From JAUWKC01 sp035529895 (GTDB taxonomy: Bacteria; Planctomycetota; Phycisphaerae; Sedimentisphaerales; Anaerobacaceae), in contig DATKVV010000039.1 of NCBI GenBank assembly GCA_035529895.1, positions 1 through 64,000 of the forward strand: DNA of 64,000 bases. Reading direction: 5' to 3'. Both the position numbers and the translations under genes were made by a program. The notes below the pieces were generated by a model. That model did not search any database and was not told the DNA's origin. It was given only the letters and a program-made list of their open reading frames with translations. Positions 25,357 to 33,948 of the stretch are shown here, piece by piece (the stretch's first letter is position 1; the number at the start of each line of letters is the position of its first letter).

Positions 25357-26367
25357 ATGATACGTGTCGCTATTATAGGCGCCAGCGGCTATACCGGCGC
25401 AGAATCGATAGAAATAATCCTTCGCCACAGCGAGGCGCAGGTCGTCTATTTGTCCGCCCTTCCCGAGGAGTGCGGGGCCGTGCAGGATGTCTTTCCGCAG
25501 TTCCGGGGCCGCTGCGTTTTGCAAATTGAGCCGCTGGATTTCGATAAGCTCTCCGGTTTGGCGGATGTCGCGCTTTGCTGTCTGCCTCACAAGGTCTCTA
25601 TGCAATTCGTGCCCAAATTGCTCGATGCCGGTCTGAAGGTCATCGATTTCAGTGCGGACTATCGCCTCAAAGACGTCGCCGTTTACGAAAAATTCTACAG
25701 CGTGAAGCACACCGATATCGCCAATCTCAAGCGCGCGGTTTTCGGCCTGCCCGAGTTCTTCCGCGAACAAATAAAAGGGGCCGACCTCGTCGCCAACCCC
25801 GGCTGCTACCCCACCGGCGCTACGCTGGCCATAGCCCCATTGCTCAAGGAAGGCGTGATTGAGACAGACTCGATTATCGTCAACGCGGTAACCGGAATAT
25901 CCGGGGCCGGCAGAAATCCTTCCGGCAAGTTCCATTTCCCTAATATGAACGAAAACTTCTTCGCCTACGGCGTCGGTACTCACCGCCACATGCCGGAAAT
26001 GGAGCAAATCGCGAGCGAACTGGCCGGCTGCAACGTCCAGATACTCTTTCAGCCCCACGCCGGACCCTTCGACAGGGGAATTCTTTCGACCGTGTATTGT
26101 CAGCCCAAAGGCAAAGTCACCGGCGAGCAGTTGCCAAAGCTCTATAAAGACTTCTACGCCGGCGAGCCTTTTGTACAGATTGTCACTGGCTCGCCCGCCG
26201 TAAAAGATGTCGCCGGGACAAACTATTGCCATATCTTTGCGACCGTTGTCAAAGGCAGAATTGTAAGTTTTTCGGCAATCGACAATCTCGTCAAGGGCGC
26301 ATCAGGCCAGGCCGTCCAGAATATGAATATTGTCTTCGGCCTCGAAGAAACCCTGGGTCTGGTTTAG
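25357..26367 (+). CDS. argC: N-acetyl-gamma-glutamyl-phosphate reductase
   Basis: A 336-residue NADPH-dependent reductase, the third step of arginine biosynthesis. The Rossmann start IGASGYTGAE binds NADP, and the catalytic cysteine lies in NPGCYPTGA. The C-terminal half contains FQPHAGPFDRGI and the dimer region. ATG has AAGGAG upstream. In many relatives argC is next to argJ; here argJ lies about 10.5 kb downstream, beyond a block of accessory genes. Confidence 0.96.
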   Translation: MIRVAIIGASGYTGAESIEIILRHSEAQVVYLSALPEECGAVQDVFPQFRGRCVLQIEPLDFDKLSGLADVALCCLPHKVSMQFVPKLLDAGLKVIDFSADYRLKDVAVYEKFYSVKHTDIANLKRAVFGLPEFFREQIKGADLVANPGCYPTGATLAIAPLLKEGVIETDSIIVNAVTGISGAGRNPSGKFHFPNMNENFFAYGVGTHRHMPEMEQIASELAGCNVQILFQPHAGPFDRGILSTVYCQPKGKVTGEQLPKLYKDFYAGEPFVQIVTGSPAVKDVAGTNYCHIFATVVKGRIVSFSAIDNLVKGASGQAVQNMNIVFGLEETLGLV

Positions 26368-26407
26368 GATAAATGCAGGCAAGACGTGATAATATGTTTG
26401 GAGCAAA

Positions 26408-26776
26408 ATGAGGACGCAATATATTTATCAAATAATTCGAGATTTTACTCAGTCTGAGAAAGGCGATTATCATTCAATTCGGTATAGCTTTCCTGAAAGC
26501 AATGGTTTTGAGGTACTTGTTAAGATATCGAATCCAATGAAAAGGGCCTGGGAGAAGAGTTGTGCTGATATAGATTGGGCAAAGTGCCTTTGTTACGTTG
26601 CAATAACCGAAGGCCTTAAAAAGCAAAAAGCAGAGATTTTCTTAAAAGAAGCTGAATCCCCTCAACACTGCCCTTGGCCTAATATCCGAAACAATTTTGC
26701 TGATAACATTTGTTTTATAGAAAGTCCTGATCCTCCTTTTGGATTTCATTCAAAAAAAAATGAATCCTCACTCTAA
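26408..26776 (+). CDS. Hypothetical protein, 122 aa
   Basis: An ATG frame of 122 codons starting MRTQYIYQIIRDFTQ, moderately charged, without a signal peptide or membrane segment. No family recognised. Base composition is more AT-rich than argC and the nitrilase on either side, suggesting separate acquisition. Spacing of 40 bases from argC and 15 bases to the next gene would allow co-transcription. No clear ribosome-binding site. Confidence 0.5.
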   Translation: MRTQYIYQIIRDFTQSEKGDYHSIRYSFPESNGFEVLVKISNPMKRAWEKSCADIDWAKCLCYVAITEGLKKQKAEIFLKEAESPQHCPWPNIRNNFADNICFIESPDPPFGFHSKKNESSL

Positions 26777-26791
26777 TCTACATGTTGCCAA

Positions 26792-27643
26792 ATGAGTTCC
26801 GGGAAAATCAAAGTTGTCACCTGTCAGTTTGCCGTAAGCGGTTCCATAAGGGTAAATGCCCGCCGAATTCAGAGCTTTTTACACCGGGCGCGCAGAGCAA
26901 AGGCCGATATCGTGCACTTGCCCGAATGTGCCCTCAGCGGCTATGCGGGCAAAGATTTTGAAACGCTGGACGGCCTCGATTGGCAACTGCTCAAACAGGA
27001 AACCGAGCAAATTATGGCTCTTGCGAAGAAACTCCGCCTCTGGGTTGTGCTGGGCAGTGTTCACAGATTGACTCCGCCCAACAAGCCGCACAACAGCCTT
27101 TACCTCATAGACCCGACCGGCAAAATCGCCGACCGCTATGACAAGAGATTCTGCCTCACAGAAGAGTTGCAGCATTATACGCCCGGCAACAGGTTTGTCA
27201 CGTTCGATATTAACGGCGTCAAGTGTGCGCTGCTGATATGCTTTGATGTGCGGTTTCCGGAGATTTATCGAGCATTGTACAAACAAAACGTCAATTGCAT
27301 TTTGCAGTCGTTCTACAATGCGCGGCAAAAAGGACCCAGCGTACATACCTATATTATGCGTCAAACTATGCAGTGCCGGGCGGCGACGAATCATTTTTGG
27401 GTGAGCATGGCCAATGCAAGCGGCTATTATTCGCCGTATCCTTCGTGTTTTATCCGGCCCGACGGCGTGATTGTGCGCCAACTAAGGCAGAACCAGGCCG
27501 GGTCGATGGTGAACATTGTGGATTTGAGCAAGGAATTTTACGACCCGATGGCGCCTTTTAGAGATATGGCGGTCAGCGGAAAGCTCACCAATGCCCCGGA
27601 GGGCGTCGAAGACCCCCGCTCACAGAACACGACGGAACTGTGA
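26792..27643 (+). CDS. Carbon-nitrogen hydrolase (nitrilase superfamily amidase)
   Basis: A 283-residue member of the nitrilase/omega-amidase superfamily, which hydrolyses amide or nitrile C-N bonds. The catalytic triad is in place: Glu45 in LPECALSGY, Lys118 in RYDKRFC and Cys150 in LICFDVRFPE. The length is typical of single-domain amidases. Substrate cannot be read from sequence; plant-type N-carbamoylputrescine amidases and omega-amidases share these motifs. The start ATG opens MSSGKIKVVTCQF, matching the family's first strand. Confidence 0.88.
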   Translation: MSSGKIKVVTCQFAVSGSIRVNARRIQSFLHRARRAKADIVHLPECALSGYAGKDFETLDGLDWQLLKQETEQIMALAKKLRLWVVLGSVHRLTPPNKPHNSLYLIDPTGKIADRYDKRFCLTEELQHYTPGNRFVTFDINGVKCALLICFDVRFPEIYRALYKQNVNCILQSFYNARQKGPSVHTYIMRQTMQCRAATNHFWVSMANASGYYSPYPSCFIRPDGVIVRQLRQNQAGSMVNIVDLSKEFYDPMAPFRDMAVSGKLTNAPEGVEDPRSQNTTEL

Positions 27644-27745
27644 CGAGCCGTGTCTTTTTTGGGACGGGCACGGCTGGGCCAGGCAGTTTGTTGACGGCGA
27701 AAAAATAAAAAAGGCCTGAGCCGTGCAATTGATCTCGGAGGAATC

Positions 27746-28387
27746 ATGAGAAAGAAGTGGTTCACGAAAAGCGAGTTGGTGGTTACCGCGATTATTCTAT
27801 CTTCACTTGTTCTTTTGGGAGTCATCTTAACAAAAGCGGCGCGGATTCATGGGTCGTTAGCACCATACTACAGTTCTTTGCATATTGTGCACCGTGCAAT
27901 GGAGCAGTACGTGAGCGATTACGGAGAGTATCCAAGGCCGGAGAAGTGGTGCGATTTGTTGCTGGACCAGAACAAGCCTGGCATGAGGGCAGACATACTG
28001 TTCTGCGGCGCAGCCGGAGACCCATTATATTATGATACAACCGATCCCAATGATGAGCCTAATTTTCCAGTTGGTGCAGAAAGCCGGAAAGAGTATAATA
28101 TGTGGAACGGAACGCGCCACTACACGTATCAGCTCAAGTGGTCTCACTATGCGCTTAATCCAAACGCCGAGCCAAATGGTCCTGCGGATATTGTCCTATT
28201 ATTCAGCACCAAGGGGGGCTGGAACCAGTTTGGTGGTCCGGAGATTTTGAATACTCAGAATTATTTAAGGGACGGACTTCGAGGTTGCTTGATACTATTC
28301 AATGACGGCAGGGTAAAATGGTTGGCGGCCAAGAATATTGGTAAACTAAACTGGGGGACCGCAGAGAAGGAGAAATCGGCCAAGTAA
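27746..28387 (+). CDS. Prepilin-like secretion protein, copy 1 of a duplicated module
   Basis: A 213-residue protein with a type IV prepilin-like N-terminus (WFTKSELVVTAIILSSLVLL: Glu followed by a hydrophobic helix), although the usual GF before the cleavage site is degenerate. The rest is soluble and ends in a segment with LFNDGRVKWL, the DG motif typical of planctomycete pseudopilins. ATG follows GGAGG. It shares KWCDLLL, NPNAEPN and TKGGWNQ-x-GGPEIL with the gene at 28915, so the two are paralogues. It may be a pseudopilin of a type II-like machine or an exported structural protein. Confidence 0.75.
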   Translation: MRKKWFTKSELVVTAIILSSLVLLGVILTKAARIHGSLAPYYSSLHIVHRAMEQYVSDYGEYPRPEKWCDLLLDQNKPGMRADILFCGAAGDPLYYDTTDPNDEPNFPVGAESRKEYNMWNGTRHYTYQLKWSHYALNPNAEPNGPADIVLLFSTKGGWNQFGGPEILNTQNYLRDGLRGCLILFNDGRVKWLAAKNIGKLNWGTAEKEKSAK

Positions 28388-28401
28388 GGATGTGTTCAAT
28401 T

Positions 28402-28845
28402 ATGAGCCGAACGCTGAGTATGCTCATAGCGGTTGTGTTTCTTTTCGGTTTGCTTATTGTTTTCCGCAAGCATATCGCGGACAACAGCCGCCTTGAATAC
28501 AGCGGACGGGTTTCTTGCATAAGAAATCTAAGAGAGATCGCTAAGGCCCTGGGTGATAAGAATATACACCTCAAGGAGGAAGACATCCCCGCTATCGAAG
28601 CCGTTATTGAGCAACTCAATCGGCAGTGCCCTTCGGGCAAACGTGTCCATTCGGACAAGGGCGCGTCATCTTACCAGGTGATTGTTTTACCAGGTGGCCA
28701 CGTGGTTGTAACCGAACACCCTGACCGATTAGAATTCGTTGGCAAAGTCGCTGAGCCAAGGGTTCGCAAGAAATATATTGGAAAATCTGTCCGTCGCTAC
28801 GTTAGGAAAAGCCAAAACCCGATTCACTATGTGAACTGCAGGTGA
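28402..28845 (+). CDS. Single-pass membrane protein, copy 1 of the duplicated module
   Basis: A 147-residue protein with one N-terminal transmembrane segment (MLIAVVFLFGLLIVF) and a soluble domain of unknown family. An ATG four codons earlier (28390) lies two bases after the pseudopilin stop but has no spaced ribosome-binding site; this ATG has AAGGA 11 bases upstream. The segment VLPGGHVVVTEHPD is identical in the paralogue at 29439. Its C-terminus differs from the second copy. The tight link to the pseudopilin suggests a joint function. Confidence 0.7.
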   Translation: MSRTLSMLIAVVFLFGLLIVFRKHIADNSRLEYSGRVSCIRNLREIAKALGDKNIHLKEEDIPAIEAVIEQLNRQCPSGKRVHSDKGASSYQVIVLPGGHVVVTEHPDRLEFVGKVAEPRVRKKYIGKSVRRYVRKSQNPIHYVNCR

Positions 28846-28914
28846 TAATCTGTTACGTTGTTCGGAGAAGAAATAGAAGGGTCTGGCACCTTTAATTTGT
28901 CGGAAGGGCAAGCC

Positions 28915-29424
28915 ATGAAAAGAGACGGCTTTACAATAATTGAGCTGGCGGTTGCAGGCATCATAATAGCAGTACTTGTTGCTGCTTATTGCACGTTCGC
29001 TTCCATTGAGGAAGATAGGAAGAGATGTGGTAGTGTCAATTTACTTCTGTTGCGACGCGCGATGGACGTATATGCAAATGGCCACGACCACCATTTCCCC
29101 TCCCCCGATAAGTGGTGCGACCTCCTGCTTGAATACACTGATGTGGACGAGAAGCAATTCAGGTGTCCTGCGCAGAAACGAGGGCGATGCCATTATGCAA
29201 TGAACCCAAACGCTGAGCCTAATTCGCCGGGCGATGTGGTGCTACTGTTCGAGACAAAGGGCGGGTGGAACCAATCTGGGGGACCGGAAATACTAAGTAC
29301 CAAGAATCACTGGCTGAGCGGCTGTAACGTACGATTTGTTGACGGGCACGGGGAGTGGGTCAAGGCCGAGGACATCGGCAGGCTGAACTGGGGGACGGCA
29401 GGCAAGGAGCAATCGGCCAAGTAA
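28915..29424 (+). CDS. Prepilin-like secretion protein, copy 2
   Basis: A 169-residue paralogue of the gene at 27746, with a better-preserved prepilin start, DGFTIIELAVAGIIIAVLV, including the Phe+1 and Glu+5 expected for a prepilin peptidase substrate. It lacks about 40 residues present in copy 1 between KWCDLLL and the NPNAEPN block. The end carries RFVDGHGEWVKAEDIG, the DG motif of planctomycete pseudopilins. ATG at 28915 follows GGAAGGG; the open frame upstream is not conserved. Confidence 0.8.
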   Translation: MKRDGFTIIELAVAGIIIAVLVAAYCTFASIEEDRKRCGSVNLLLLRRAMDVYANGHDHHFPSPDKWCDLLLEYTDVDEKQFRCPAQKRGRCHYAMNPNAEPNSPGDVVLLFETKGGWNQSGGPEILSTKNHWLSGCNVRFVDGHGEWVKAEDIGRLNWGTAGKEQSAK

Positions 29425-29438
29425 GGATGTGTTCAATC

Positions 29439-29927
29439 ATGAGCCGAACGCTGAGTATGCTCATAGCGGTTGTGCTTTTTTTCGGTTTGGTGTTCATTCT
29501 TTTCGGCAAGTACATCGTCAGTGATAACAGTCTTGAATATGGGCGACGAGGATGCTGTGTGATAAATCTGACAAAGATCGCCAAAAAGCTTACTGATGAG
29601 AATCTGAAGCTCAAAGAGGAGAACATTCCGGCGATCAAGGCGGTTATTCAGGAACTCAATCTGCACTGCCTTTCAGGCGAAAGTATCCATTCGGACAAGA
29701 GCGCGTCGTCATATCAGGTGGTTGTTTTGCCGGGTGGCCACGTGGTTGTAACCGAACACCCTGACAATCATAATACTGACAAAATGAAGTTCACGGACTG
29801 CCCATATAAGAGATATTGCCTGTATCAATCTACCGAAGATGCCAACGAGATGCAACTCGGTCGTTGGCGCAACGCACGTGGTGGCTTCGAGGAAATAGAG
29901 GCCTTCAAAAGCATGCTGAAAAAATGA
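29439..29927 (+). CDS. Single-pass membrane protein, copy 2
   Basis: A 162-residue paralogue of the gene at 28402: one N-terminal membrane segment (MLIAVVLFFGLVFILFGKYI), then a domain sharing HSDKSASSYQVVVLPGG and VVVTEHPD with copy 1. The C-terminal 45 residues are different, with DCPYKRYC and a charged end. As in copy 1, an ATG four codons earlier (29427) overlaps the ribosome-binding region, and the start here is chosen for the same spacing reason. No known family. Confidence 0.7.
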   Translation: MSRTLSMLIAVVLFFGLVFILFGKYIVSDNSLEYGRRGCCVINLTKIAKKLTDENLKLKEENIPAIKAVIQELNLHCLSGESIHSDKSASSYQVVVLPGGHVVVTEHPDNHNTDKMKFTDCPYKRYCLYQSTEDANEMQLGRWRNARGGFEEIEAFKSMLKK

Positions 29928-30516
29928 TAGTCGCCCGCCGACGTGAAATCGCAGGATACACTGACTAACCAATGAGGTACGTGTCAAAAGCAGTAGCCTC
30001 TCGAAGGATATAGGTAAGTCGATGAGACAATGGAATTCTGGGCGCTAAGACTTGCTCGGAAGGACTCTGTGGAGGCGTGTGAGTCAGCTTGGGGATTTCA
30101 AGAAGCCGGCATCTGATCGGCCATAGGGATCCGTTGACGGAGAATTCTCTGAAAAAGGGCTTCTTTCCCAGGACGGGAGTGATATAATAGTAATTGTACG
30201 AAGTTGGTCCTATGTATTCAAATTCGAACCGATGCCCATGATTTACTCAAAATGAGTTCGCTCGTTCAGCCCACTTGGCCTATGACATTAGGTTCAGCTT
30301 AGCGTATGATCTGTGAAGCGGCGCCTGAGAATTTACGTGGCCACATGCGGCATAACATAAGGCCGGAGGTTGTCTAAAATTATATTGACAGTTTACGGGC
30401 TATTGTTTATGATGGTTACAATATCCATTAACGCTGAATCAAGCGAAACAGTAGGTGTAATGCACAATTGCGGCTGGTGATCCTAGGTCGGACACGCTCC
30501 CTTCCGAGTCCTGGTT
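29928..30516. other. Intergenic stretch without recognised content
   Basis: About 590 bases of mixed composition with no credible frame. A TATAAT occurs at 30183-30188 on the plus strand without a matching -35 at the right distance. Possibly decayed sequence between the duplicated module and the methyltransferase. Confidence 0.5.
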
Positions 30517-31275
30517 TCAGGGCTTTCGAAAGAGGTACATAGCCCAGCCCAGGCAGTTGCGGCCCCAGCGGAGATAGGCGTCGCGACTCCTGTGGGTGCT
30601 GCGGAGCAGAGCCTCCACGTCGGGATCGTCTGGATGGTCGGCTGCATATCGCTCCGCAGCCTGCCATTGGAGCCCCTCGTAACGGTCCCAATCGTCCGGG
30701 CTGGCCACCAGAGTATAGAGGAGAGCGAGGCCCACGTCCTCACCAATGGTCACGTTCCCGGCGTGGGAACCGCACAGGTTGGGATCATCGCCCGTGAGCT
30801 TCAGGTATTCCGGGTCCGGGTCGGTCATCCAGAAGGGCTCGCCTACGAGCACCAGGCCGCCGAGCCGGGTCATCTTCATCAGGGCCTCCAACGTGCCCCT
30901 GTGATTCTGGTACACCCAGGAGGCACCGATGCAAGAGGCCAAGTCCAGACTCTCCGGCGCATTCGGCTCGTACTCACCGCCGTCCGCGTGGAGCAGCTCA
31001 ATGCATTCGGCCAGGCCCCGGGTTTCCACGTTCTTGCGGGCCGCCTTGATGGTGTAGGGTGAAAGGTCGATGCCCGTAGCCATCACGCCGTACGCCTCGG
31101 CTACGAGGCAGAGGAACTCTGCTTTGCCGCAGGCCACGTCCAAGACACGGCCGCCCTCCGGCAGCCGCAGGAGACCCACGAGCTCCCGGGTCTTCTCCAG
31201 GCTCAAGGGGTTCATGACCGCGTGGTCAGTGTGGGTGATGCCGTAGTACTTCCACATGTCCATGCCCAGGTCCAT
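30517..31275 (-). CDS. SAM-dependent class I methyltransferase
   Basis: A 252-residue methyltransferase. Motif I is VLDVACGKAEFLC, and the acidic end of the second strand is IDLSPYTIKAA, both SAM-binding. The N-terminus MDLGMDMWKYYGITHTDH and a tryptophan-rich C-terminus resemble UbiE/Methyltransf_11 proteins acting on small molecules. The ATG at 31275 has AAAGGG upstream; Met6 is an alternative. It is very GC-rich compared with its neighbours, an IS element and the pseudopilin module, so it may have arrived separately. The substrate is unknown. Confidence 0.85.
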   Translation of the reverse strand: MDLGMDMWKYYGITHTDHAVMNPLSLEKTRELVGLLRLPEGGRVLDVACGKAEFLCLVAEAYGVMATGIDLSPYTIKAARKNVETRGLAECIELLHADGGEYEPNAPESLDLASCIGASWVYQNHRGTLEALMKMTRLGGLVLVGEPFWMTDPDPEYLKLTGDDPNLCGSHAGNVTIGEDVGLALLYTLVASPDDWDRYEGLQWQAAERYAADHPDDPDVEALLRSTHRSRDAYLRWGRNCLGWAMYLFRKP

Positions 31276-31599
31276 GGTCGGGCCCTTTCTATCAGTTCAG
31301 ACTAGCTATACCGTCGGTCCTTCCTTCATCCACTGCTGGTGACTTGCCCCCAGCCGACGCTCATACTATCTGGGATTTCCCATATAACCTTGTACATTTC
31401 TGCTCAGCTACACCGCTGAGCCTCTTTTCCAATAGAATATCAAATCTGTTTCGAAAACTCAAGGCTTTCAGCTTCATTTTGAAACTATCTCAGCCACAAT
31501 AATAGCAAAAACACAAATTTGGCCATTGATTATCGTTTTTTTGACGTACCTCAACCAGTGTCTCCGTCTGAAAATCAAGTTTTTCGGCAATTCTTATCA
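31276..31599. other. Spacer between methyltransferase and transposase
   Basis: No gene. The right part should contain one end of the IS element, but I could not find a convincing pair of terminal inverted repeats by eye. Confidence 0.4.
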
Positions 31600-32939
31600 T
31601 TAACCATACCCAATGGGCACGGGCTTCAATCGATGGATACGTTCAAGGATTTCCTGAAACAACCTTTTTGAAACCAGCACCTCTGCCATCTGAAAAGTTA
31701 CATATCGAGCATGCTTGACAACTTTAGCTCCGATCTTAATCAATTTTACCCTGAGAGTTCGCATTGACCACTCCTTTACTTTCTTTGGTAAAGCCAAACG
31801 TCTCAGGAAATTGCCGAGGTTATAAGCCAAGGCAAACAGTTGAAGCCGAACCTGATTATCAACGAAATCATGACACGAAAGCCGTGTCCAATTCAATGCA
31901 TACTTGCCTTCTTTGATCCATTGCTCTGCTGTGCCACGCTTGTTGTAGAACTTCAATACGTTGCAGTGTTTCCAACGAAGATTTGTAACAATGAATCCTA
32001 TTCTGGGGAAGAGTTCTCCTTCATGCCATTCAATCTTAGCAACCACTCTACGATCTATACTCCAACTGGCAGCCCTGTAACGAAAACTATGATACACAAC
32101 AATAGGCTTCTTCGGTGGACGGCCTACAGGTCGAGTCAGTAAGTGCTCGATCTTATCGTGTAGTATCTGGTTACCTTTCAGCCGTATAGCATAGAAGTAA
32201 TCTTCCGGTTCAAGAAAACGATAAATCTCAGGATCTGCAAAGCCAGCATCCCCTCGGAAGAACCGCGGTATGTCAGAGGATCGGTAACGGGCAATGATGG
32301 GTTCCAAAACGCTCTGCCAGTCATCGGCACTATGAACATTTCCATTGCGAAGAAAAGCTTGCTCCATATCGCCAAATTGATTGAAACAAAATAGCGGATG
32401 GTAGCAGGTGCATTGAAAATATCCGTTGTAAGCAGTGCCTTCCTGATTGCCATAGGTAGGACTGACAGAACTGTCCATATCAAGGATAATCTGGTTTAGT
32501 GATTTTCGGTGGTGAACTCTATCAACCCATTGACCTGACAGGTTTGTCAATAGCTCCATATTCTTTGGCTGGGTCAGTATCTCTGTTTCAAATCTGCCCA
32601 TCAGGCTTGTCGAAGCTGCCGTTCGTTCTTTGGCTCTTCCACCAACAACTTGACGCATGGCAGGGTCAACGGACATACGTTCTGCATCATTAGTGTCATC
32701 GTAACCAGCCAGCCGACTGTAAACAGACTGACGCAGCAGTGCTAAAAGTCCATGCTGGGTATTCTTACCTGTTCGACTATCAGTAAGCTCTGATTCTATC
32801 ATTGTCGTTAATCCGAGACTTCATCTAACTCTCGATACGCTAATAAACCTGCATCACTGGTTACTTTGGTTCCATGAAATTCGACCTTCAGTTTTCGGTC
32901 AAAATCGAGCCTAAGAGCATCCCTGCTTCTTTCACCCAT
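31600..32939 (-). pseudogene. IS1380-family transposase with a single-base frameshift
   Basis: A DDE transposase of about 446 codons. The main part (ATG at 32802, 400 residues) has LNQIILDMDSSVSPTYGNQE, RGDAGFADPEIYRFLE and a late Glu region, as in IS1380 transposases. Upstream, a second frame starting at 32939 (GERSRDALRLDFDRKLK, then LLAYRELDEV) supplies the missing N-terminus but hits a stop at 32808-32810. Restoring one base near 32812-32816 would join the two as DEVLGLTTMIES. The element is therefore probably inactive unless frameshifting is programmed. Confidence 0.8.
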
Positions 32940-33049
32940 TAGGTTCTCCAAATCAGAACAGTAAAACTGGCTTGAATGGTCTCCATAAGCCCTATACTAT
33001 CATAATTCAATTCTTTTGTCACAGCTTACATGGGAAATGTGGGTTAAAT

Positions 33050-33397
33050 ATGTTTGGAATATCCGCTAAGCCGAAAAGGTGGAAGAAGGCTATTCTGATT
33101 GGAGGCTTAATGGGGGCTACCTACATTTCGTCGTATTTGTTCTTGTCGAGTTTCGGCTCGTATGTTTCCACGCAGTCGGGTAGCATTAGATACACCTCAG
33201 GTTTGTCCGTTACCGATACTGAAATGTGGCAACCCAAACTCGTACGTTGGCGGATATTTTGGGATGTCTCCGGGAAGCGTACCGTCCAAGCAAATCCTCT
33301 CGGATACTTCTACGCCCCGCTGATATACCTTGACCAAAAGACAGTCCATAAGACGCGATGCCTGATACCAGCACCTTGCGCAGGAGAGAAGACTTGA
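33050..33397 (+). CDS. Small membrane-anchored hypothetical protein
   Basis: A 115-residue protein with one hydrophobic segment (AILIGGLMGATYISSYLFL) and a C-terminal part with GYFYAPLIYLDQK. It resembles small planctomycete proteins of unknown function. The ATG at 33050 is chosen; the frame extends upstream into the transposon end. It lies between the broken IS element and the RHS remnant, so it may be part of a decayed secreted-toxin or RHS locus. Confidence 0.5.
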   Translation: MFGISAKPKRWKKAILIGGLMGATYISSYLFLSSFGSYVSTQSGSIRYTSGLSVTDTEMWQPKLVRWRIFWDVSGKRTVQANPLGYFYAPLIYLDQKTVHKTRCLIPAPCAGEKT

Positions 33398-33624
33398 GTA
33401 TATAAGCAGAGGGCATTCTCTTGCCCCAGGGGACATACCGACAACCGTTGGGGTTATCGGCGTCGACTACAAATACCGCCCCGATGGCCTTCCTATGCAA
33501 GAGTCAATTATACCGGCGTTTCAGGCGTGACCAGCGCTTACCAGTCGATTCCTACAACCACACCGATTAGGCGCAGGTTCTGGAGAGGTGGTCGCCTTTG
33601 GGCAGCCATCCGGATGTTACCTAA

Positions 33625-33894
33625 ACCATCGGCGATGATGTAGTAACACAATATGACTCTGCAAACGGCGCCAGGCACCTGCTCTATGACGGCCATGGCT
33701 CGACAAGGCAACTTGTCGCTTCGGATGGCACGACTATCAACGACAGCTATTCTTATGATACCTATGGCGTGATGTTGGGCGGCAATCCGGGTTCGGCCTA
33801 TAACCCATCCGACCCATCTGCTCATTTCAAATTTAAAAGGGCCGACTCGTTTAATTGGCCTGATAGTAATTCGAGTAGAGAGGGGCAGCCTTGA
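33625..33894 (+). pseudogene. RHS/YD-repeat protein fragment
   Basis: An open frame without its own start reads IGDDVVTQY, then LLYDGHGSTRQLVASDG and DSYSYDTYGVMLGGNPG before a stop at 33892-33894. This is the RHS repeat-associated core sequence that precedes the variable toxin tip in RHS proteins. Neither the long upstream repeat region nor a toxin domain is present. It is a decayed remnant next to an IS element. Confidence 0.75.
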
Positions 33895-33948
33895 CGGGAG
33901 TCATCGAAGGTGTACAATTGGGAATTAGAAAGCGAACGAGAAAGGATA

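Noticed and set aside
31276..33049. Terminal inverted repeats of the IS1380 element
   Set aside because: By eye no matching pair was found on the two sides, so the element's ends are not called.
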